From assembly GCA_004554455.1 (NCBI GenBank), contig SFMG01000004.1:32906-96905 (forward strand): a stretch of 64,000 nt of DNA, given 5' to 3'. Position numbers and translations under genes: made by a program. Positions 59,497 to 64,000 of this stretch are shown here, piece after piece (the first letter of the stretch is position 1; each line of letters opens with the position of its first letter). The DNA comes from Bacteroidales bacterium (lineage in GTDB: Bacteria > Bacteroidota > Bacteroidia > Bacteroidales > UBA932). The notes beneath the pieces are model-generated. The model saw only the letters and a program-made list of their open reading frames with translations. It had not been told where the DNA came from and ran no database searches.

Positions 59497-60534
59497 TTAT
59501 CTTTCAACGACTTCCACCTTGACGCCGTCCTTTATGCGGAGCTGGCCGTCAACGACCACTTTCTGACCTTCCTCTATGCCTTCGAGCACCTCGTATTCGG
59601 TGCCCATCCTGACGCCGAGGACGACCTTCCTGTAGCTGACGGTATTGTCGTCATTGAGTACATATATGAATTTGTCGCCGGAACCGAGCTGGCGGACCAC
59701 GGCCTGGTCAGGCACGACGACGCTGTTGTTGCTGCCGAAATCGACGGTAACCTTGGCGAACATTCCGGGACGCAGCCTGCGGTCGCGGTTGGCGACCTTC
59801 ACCTCCACCGTGAAGGTGTGGGTGGCAGCATCCATCGTAGGGTATATCCTCTCTATCACTCCGGAGAAGCTCTCTCCCGGCAGGGCATCGACGACGAGAC
59901 TTACGGCATCCCCCTTGTGCACCTTGGTGTAAACGGACTCGGAAATGCCTACGAGAAGCTTCACGGGAGTAATCTGCTGCACGGTGTAAAGCGGCTGCTG
60001 CATCGAGTACATATCGCCCTTGTCATAGTTCCTTGCCGTAACCACGCCCGAAATCGGAGCGCGGAGAATGGTGTTCTCCACGAGGTTCTCGTAGGAGGTC
60101 TTGCGCACGTTGTAGGACAGCTGCATTGCGTCCAGGTCCGATTTTGAAACTGCGCCCACCTCGTAGAGACCCTTTATGCGGACGAGCTCGGTGGAGTCGT
60201 TCATCATCTGCATCTTCACCTGTTCGAGGTTTACTACGTCCATCTCCGCCAGTATCTGGCCGGCGGAAACGAAGTCGCCGATCTCGACATTCACCTTCTT
60301 GATTCTGGAGGCGGACTGGGGGGCTATGTTATTGACCACATTGGCCTGTACCGTAGATGTGTAGGTTCCGGTCTGAGGCACCATACGCCTCACCGATCCG
60401 ACTACGGAAACCTTAGGAAGTGCCTCTTCCTGCGTTTCGGCGACGTTTGCGGCACCCTTGCCGTTGCCGTTTCCGCAGGCAGTAGCCGCAAATACGATCA
60501 TAGCGGCTCCGATTGTTCTCAAACTTGTTTTCAT
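59497..60534 (-). CDS. RND periplasmic adaptor lipoprotein
   Basis: A 345-residue membrane fusion protein with lipobox AATAC. It has a beta-barrel/lipoyl pair (VNIAPQSASRIKKVNVEIGD, ILRAPISGVVTARNYDKG), a short alpha-hairpin (about 105-160), and the membrane-proximal domain ending in GQLRIKDGVKVEVV. It links the RND transporter (14 nt downstream) to TolC. The start at 60534 follows the signal peptide; the longer frame has a charged, implausible N-terminus. Confidence 0.92.
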   Translation of the reverse strand: MKTSLRTIGAAMIVFAATACGNGNGKGAANVAETQEEALPKVSVVGSVRRMVPQTGTYTSTVQANVVNNIAPQSASRIKKVNVEIGDFVSAGQILAEMDVVNLEQVKMQMMNDSTELVRIKGLYEVGAVSKSDLDAMQLSYNVRKTSYENLVENTILRAPISGVVTARNYDKGDMYSMQQPLYTVQQITPVKLLVGISESVYTKVHKGDAVSLVVDALPGESFSGVIERIYPTMDAATHTFTVEVKVANRDRRLRPGMFAKVTVDFGSNNSVVVPDQAVVRQLGSGDKFIYVLNDDNTVSYRKVVLGVRMGTEYEVLEGIEEGQKVVVDGQLRIKDGVKVEVVER

Positions 60535-60573
60535 CTGATATCTCTGTTTTCTATTATTTCTTCTTTGCAATTT

Positions 60574-62049
60574 CTACTCTTCGATGAAGTCCGCGCCTAT
60601 GAGCTGCTCGAGCTGGGACTTGGCCGACAGGAAGTTATATACGGCCTGGCTCTTCGCGAGCTGGGACTGCACGACGGCCAGCTGGGCGTCGTTGAGGTCG
60701 GTAAGGGTCGAACGACCGAGCTCGTACGAACGGCTGACTATGTCATAGCTCTGGCGGGCGGTGCTGACCGCATCCTCTGCCGCATAGTAGCTCTTCATAC
60801 AGGTTTCCATAGTGATGAGCTGGTTCTTGGCGGCTATCCTCAACTGTCTCTCGGTGTCGGTCTTCTGGAGCTGGAGCTCGCTGTGCTGCACCTTTGCCTG
60901 ACGAATGTTGTTGTGACGCTTCAGGCCGGAGAACACAGGGATATTGAGACTCAGTCCCACGTATGAGTAAGGCGTCCACTGATATTCCTTGAAGTTGAAG
61001 TCGTTGGTCATGGCGTTGTAGCTGAAGTTGAAGCCCAGCGACAGGGTAGGCACGCAGGCCATCTTCTGCAGCTTCACGTTCTGGGCGAGCTGCTCGACCT
61101 GAATGTCGAGCTGACGCAGCGTGGTGTTAGCCGAAAGGTCGAGACTGTCGCTGCTGTGTATGTCATGGAACATGGACTGCGACCAGTCGTCCAGACTGCC
61201 GGCCACGTCCAGGGCCATATCCAGATCGACTCCCATCACGGCCTTGAGCTGCCAGAGGGCGAGTATGATGCTGCTTTCGGCATTATAGACGTTCGGGATG
61301 GCATTGGAGACATTGGTCTTGGCCCTGAGGTATTCCATCTCCGAGGCCTTCTGGGCCTTGTATTTCTTGTCTATCTGCTCGAAGTTGGCAATCGCGTTTT
61401 CATATACCTCCTTATAGACGTTGAAGGCCTCTTTGGCCAGCAGCACGGAGAAATATGCGTTCTTTACCTGTGTCACCATATCCAGACGGGAGGAACGGGC
61501 CTTCTCGACTGCAAGTTCCACGTCGAGGGCGGTAAGCTTGATGCTGGTCCAGAGCTGGGCGTTGACTATTGGCATAGCTGCGCTAACACCCGCGCTCCAG
61601 GTGTTCCAACGGCCGACCTCGAGTCCTCCGTTGCTCTTGGACGGACTTTCGCTTCCTTCGCCCGCTGCGTCAGCGGCTCCTTCCCCGGCACCCTCTCCGG
61701 CGCCGGCACCGCCGCCAAGCGAACTCATGTCAAAGTCCATATACATCACCTGCTTCTTGATGGTACGCTGATATGCGCCGCTTATGTCAATCTGGGGAAA
61801 GAGCGCCGCGTAGGTGCCCTTCTTTGCATATTCGGACTTCTTTATTTCCATATCCGCCACCTTGACGGATACATTTTCGCTCAAGGCGATGCGGAGGGCC
61901 TGGTCAAGCGTGATGACCACGGTCGAATCCGTCTTGCCGGCCTCTTCTGCTGCGGCCGGCTCTGCGTCGCTGCGGAACTGCGCGTATGCTGTTCCGGCAC
62001 TCAGCGCGATTGCCGAAACGGCGGCAATCATGTTCTTAAATCTGCTCAT
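60574..62049 (-). CDS. TolC-family outer-membrane efflux protein
   Basis: A 491-residue exported protein (signal IAAVSAIALSAGTAYAQ) with the duplicated TolC helical hairpins: LDQALRIALSENVSVKVADM opens the first and ATTLRQ-like NTTLRQLDIQVEQLAQN the second. An unusual Gly/Ala/Glu-rich insertion (about residues 110-140, GAGAGEGAGEGAADAAGEG) sits in a surface-loop position. First gene of the TolC-MFP-RND-PII operon; no clean -7 box was found in the divergent gap with the AraC gene. Confidence 0.92.
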   Translation of the reverse strand: MSRFKNMIAAVSAIALSAGTAYAQFRSDAEPAAAEEAGKTDSTVVITLDQALRIALSENVSVKVADMEIKKSEYAKKGTYAALFPQIDISGAYQRTIKKQVMYMDFDMSSLGGGAGAGEGAGEGAADAAGEGSESPSKSNGGLEVGRWNTWSAGVSAAMPIVNAQLWTSIKLTALDVELAVEKARSSRLDMVTQVKNAYFSVLLAKEAFNVYKEVYENAIANFEQIDKKYKAQKASEMEYLRAKTNVSNAIPNVYNAESSIILALWQLKAVMGVDLDMALDVAGSLDDWSQSMFHDIHSSDSLDLSANTTLRQLDIQVEQLAQNVKLQKMACVPTLSLGFNFSYNAMTNDFNFKEYQWTPYSYVGLSLNIPVFSGLKRHNNIRQAKVQHSELQLQKTDTERQLRIAAKNQLITMETCMKSYYAAEDAVSTARQSYDIVSRSYELGRSTLTDLNDAQLAVVQSQLAKSQAVYNFLSAKSQLEQLIGADFIEE

Positions 62050-62148
62050 ATATTCTCTTTTCTCTGTATATATCCTTTTTTGAAAAATAAATTATCCAAA
62101 GACGGAGGACATTTTTCCACATATATTGTGCCACCGAAGCCACAAAAA

Positions 62149-62184
62149 TTTGTCATTTTCAACTGCACATTTGTCAAATTCAAC
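62149..62184 (+). promoter_or_regulatory. Direct-repeat operator for the AraC regulator
   Basis: TTTGTCATTTTCAAC (62149-62163) and TTTGTCAAATTCAAC (62170-62184) share 13 of 15 bases and are exactly 21 bp apart, two DNA turns, the spacing typical of AraC-type half-sites. The downstream copy supplies the TTTG -33 element of the araC-like gene's promoter. Confidence 0.65.
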
Positions 62185-62201
62185 AGAGTGTATTACTTTT
62201 G
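62170..62201 (+). promoter_or_regulatory. Promoter of the AraC-family gene (TTTG, N20, TACTTTTG)
   Basis: TTTG at 62170-62173 and TACTTTTG at 62194-62201, 17 nt before the ATG at 62219. Overlap with the operator implies autoregulation. Confidence 0.65.
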
Positions 62202-62218
62202 CCGTAAAGAAAGCAGCG

Positions 62219-63097
62219 ATGAGGAACAAAATCTTTGAAGACAGCCAGATCCGGGCACAGAAAGAAATGGTGAGATTTCTCTGTTGTACCGAGCTCTCAG
62301 GCCCGGCCGTAATCCAGACGGATCCGGCATACGAGAGACTGTGGCATTATCTCCTTATAGTGGACAGAGGCGAGGTGGAGTTCCGCTTCGCTTCGCAGAC
62401 GCGCAAGGCCGGCCCCAGGAGCCTGGTTTCCATTCCCATAAACGAGGAACTGCTGGGCCTGCACTACGGTGACAACTTCCACGGCTGGTGTCTCGGGGTG
62501 GATTTCAACACCCTGATAGAATTTTTCAGGCGGGAGGAGTTCTTTCCGGGACCCTTCAGAAAGCATTTCCGTGAGTTTCTGCTTTTCGAGAATGTGGACA
62601 ATTGCAGGACCCTGACCAAGGACTGCCGCGAGCTGCTGAGCAGGATGTGTCCTGACGGGCACAACTATCCATACAACCTGAACTATGCCCTCTTCTCTGT
62701 CATTATGGCAGACACTGCCGATTATATGGAGAGAAATCTGCCATTCGAGGAGGCCCCGAAGAAGACCGTGCGCGGCGAAGAGATCCTGTATTCGTTCATG
62801 CGCCTTTGCGGACAGCACATCGAGGAGCACAGTTCCATAAACTGGTATGCCGACAAGCTCTGCATCTCCCCTTCCTACCTCTCTGCCACGATCAGGGCGC
62901 AGACGGGCATAGCTGCCGGACGCGTGCTTTCCACCATCCGTTACGAAAGGGCGATCAAATATGTCAACAGAAGTTCAATGAGCCTTCAGGAGATTGCCGA
63001 CAAGATGCACTTCCCCGACCTCCCCACCTTCAGCCGTTTCTTCAAGCGGCACAACGGCCGCTCACCCCAAGCCCACCGCAAAATGGTCAGGAAATAG
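62219..63097 (+). CDS. AraC-family transcriptional regulator
   Basis: A 292-residue regulator. Residues 1-180 are a cupin-like sensor region (YLLIVDRGEVEFRFASQTRK); the C-terminal 100 residues carry two helix-turn-helix motifs (YADKLCISPSYLSATIRAQT and LQEIADKMHFPDLPTFSRFF, ending GRSPQAHRKM). The start at 62219 matches the promoter; the frame is open 31 codons upstream across the operator. Divergent from the TolC-MFP-RND-PII operon and thus its likely regulator. The ligand is unknown. Confidence 0.88.
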   Translation: MRNKIFEDSQIRAQKEMVRFLCCTELSGPAVIQTDPAYERLWHYLLIVDRGEVEFRFASQTRKAGPRSLVSIPINEELLGLHYGDNFHGWCLGVDFNTLIEFFRREEFFPGPFRKHFREFLLFENVDNCRTLTKDCRELLSRMCPDGHNYPYNLNYALFSVIMADTADYMERNLPFEEAPKKTVRGEEILYSFMRLCGQHIEEHSSINWYADKLCISPSYLSATIRAQTGIAAGRVLSTIRYERAIKYVNRSSMSLQEIADKMHFPDLPTFSRFFKRHNGRSPQAHRKMVRK

Positions 63098-63117
63098 ATT
63101 TGTGCCTCGGACGGGAG

Positions 63118-63759
63118 TTAAGTATCAATCTTTCCCGCCAGTTCAACAAGAGTAGCCACGCCATCTCTTATCAGTTTCTCACCTCCCAACTTGATCTCCA
63201 CTAATCCATAGGATCCATTCATTAGCGTCCGGTAAAAATTCATAAACATTCTTTGAAAATGTTGACAGTTAGATAGTTACAGAGGCTTTGAGACCGCGCC
63301 GATTTGAAATTGGGGAGCCGATGGGGCGCCCCGAAACTTTATATTAATCGTCCGGAACTATATACCGGGCACACATGGGGCAGAGTATCAAACAAAGACC
63401 TATCGAAGGCGTGAACGGGGCTCCTGCAAATCACCGCGCAACTAGAAAAATTGTAAATTGTTGATTATCAAGGAGATGTAAAAATGCGACTTGCTCGGTG
63501 AGACCAAATTGGTGCCACCGCGCAAGGGTAAAAATGCTAATTATTTGAGTATCAAGCATGTATATTTGCGTGTTGCGCGCGGTGATTTTCTTGAGAGAAT
63601 GGGGCAGCAATTCCTTAAATGGACTACCGCATCACATTCCAGCCCCTCCTTGTCTCGGAAATGATAGACATCTCCACCCAAGGCAGCCACGGCGATGGAG
63701 GAATCCGTGTAATATCGGGTATCCGATGTTCGGATTGGGAAATGAAACAAACAAGACAA
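63118..63759 (-). pseudogene. Decayed DUF4143 (AAA ATPase-like) gene, C-terminal remnants
   Basis: Two minus-strand pieces belong together. The first (about 63745-63610) reads IRTSDTRYYTDSSIAVAALG, then GDVYHFRDKEGLECDAVVHL and RN; the second (63219-63118) reads NGSYGLVEIKLGGEKLIRDG, then VATLVELAGKIDT and a stop. These match consecutive parts of the C-terminus of DUF4143 ATPases. Between SIAVAALG and GDVYHF about 40 residues of the family are missing, so there is an internal deletion, and a 389-bp insertion splits the pieces. The N-terminal ATPase part is absent. Confidence 0.72.
63221..63609. mobile_element. 389-bp non-autonomous insertion in the DUF4143 remnant
   Basis: Removing 63221-63609 and one copy of ATTC restores the DUF4143 reading frame (LRN|GSYG): ATTC at 63217-63220 and 63610-63613 is a likely 4-bp target duplication. 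Inside, CACCGCGCAA with a following A-rich tract occurs twice (about 63431 and 63517) in diverged copies of about 90 bp, and AAATCACCGCGC is also found inverted near the right end. No transposase frame and no clear terminal inverted repeats are seen. Confidence 0.6.
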
Positions 63760-63820
63760 TTTGGTTATTTGGCGAGATTTAGGGCACTATTTAGATGATG
63801 AGCCATATAAGAATATTTCT

Positions 63821-63828
63821 TATCTTTG
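63821..63828 (+). promoter_or_regulatory. -7 box of the ParD gene
   Basis: TATCTTTG, 18 nt before the ATG at 63847, matching TAnnTTTG. Confidence 0.6.
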
Positions 63829-63846
63829 TTGCAAATACTGATAGAA

Positions 63847-64000
63847 ATGAAAACAACCACTGTCGCATTAGGGTCTCATTTTGACGAATTTATCCAGGCC
63901 AGCGTTCTTGGCGGCCGTTACACGAACGCCAGCGAGGTGATTCGTGCCGGGCTAAGGAGGCTGGAAGAAGATGAGCAGAAGATAGCGGCTCTCCGTGCTG
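63847..64000 (+). CDS. ParD-family antitoxin, N-terminal part (cut by window end)
   Basis: The first 51 codons read MKTTTVALGSHFDEFIQASV, then LGGRYTNASEVIRAGLRRLE and EDEQKIAALRA. This is the ribbon-helix-helix ParD/CC2985 pattern (YxNASEVIRxGLRxLE). A ParE-type toxin gene would be expected immediately downstream, outside the window. The module lies next to a decayed ATPase and an insertion, consistent with an accessory region beginning here. Confidence 0.82.
   Translation, partial: MKTTTVALGSHFDEFIQASVLGGRYTNASEVIRAGLRRLEEDEQKIAALRA

Noticed and set aside
63221..63609. Intact insertion sequence
   Set aside because: No transposase frame and no matching terminal inverted repeats; at most a non-autonomous remnant.

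Overview
The window looks like chromosomal DNA of a relatively GC-rich member of the Bacteroidales. Supporting signs are Bacteroidetes-type promoters (TAnnTTTG at -7, often with TTTG about 19-20 nt upstream), frequent ATA isoleucine codons, TonB receptors with carboxypeptidase-like N-terminal domains, DUF5689/BACON/DUF3127/DUF4783 proteins and many lipoprotein signal peptides. The species cannot be fixed from the sequence. Most of the window is tightly packed housekeeping DNA. No rRNA, tRNA or CRISPR array was seen.

1-9911: tail of a sugar MFS transporter plus a ROK glucokinase; DUF4783 protein divergent from rlmH; rlmH, a large NtrY-like histidine kinase and a HAD phosphatase in one run; a convergent sigma54-type response regulator without a DNA-binding domain; cmk-ispH; efp. 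9914-13610 (minus): M28 peptidase, secreted protein and M16 peptidase joined by 4-nt overlaps. 13903-17738 (plus): hsp20 with terminator, then dnaX, lptB and an O-methyltransferase. 17763-23666 (minus): DUF308 membrane protein, dnaG, metG and a histidine acid phosphatase as one overlapping operon. recQ follows, then a lipoprotein FKBP and a DUF3127 protein.

27411-29525 is an island unlike the rest: after a terminator come a 30-bp tandem repeat, a long hairpin, a 72-bp tandem repeat (6.6 copies, each with a perfect 10-bp inverted repeat) and a third degenerate repeat of about 75 bp. A secreted hypothetical protein follows, and beyond it another copy of the third repeat's core.

29526-45292 (minus) is the best candidate for an unusual system. 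Two adjacent transcription units carry two TonB-dependent receptors, three lipoproteins with OB-like domains (DUF5689/BACON type), two exported nucleases (His-Me non-specific nuclease and an EEP-fold nuclease) and an M3 oligopeptidase. There is no SusD and no glycoside hydrolase. I read it as an extracellular nucleic-acid (or nucleoprotein) degradation and uptake locus.

45373-64000: metK with a SAM-I-clan riboswitch candidate in its leader; miaA and two envelope proteins; smpB; an eight-gene minus operon (OMP, thioredoxin, OMP, LOG protein, polyprenyl synthase, holB, ricT, trmB) whose promoter lies inside the terminator hairpin of the preceding operon; a TolC-MFP-RND-PII-like efflux operon divergent from an AraC regulator with a 21-bp-spaced direct-repeat operator; a decayed DUF4143 ATPase split by a 389-bp insertion with a 4-bp target duplication; and the start of a ParD antitoxin gene cut by the window end.
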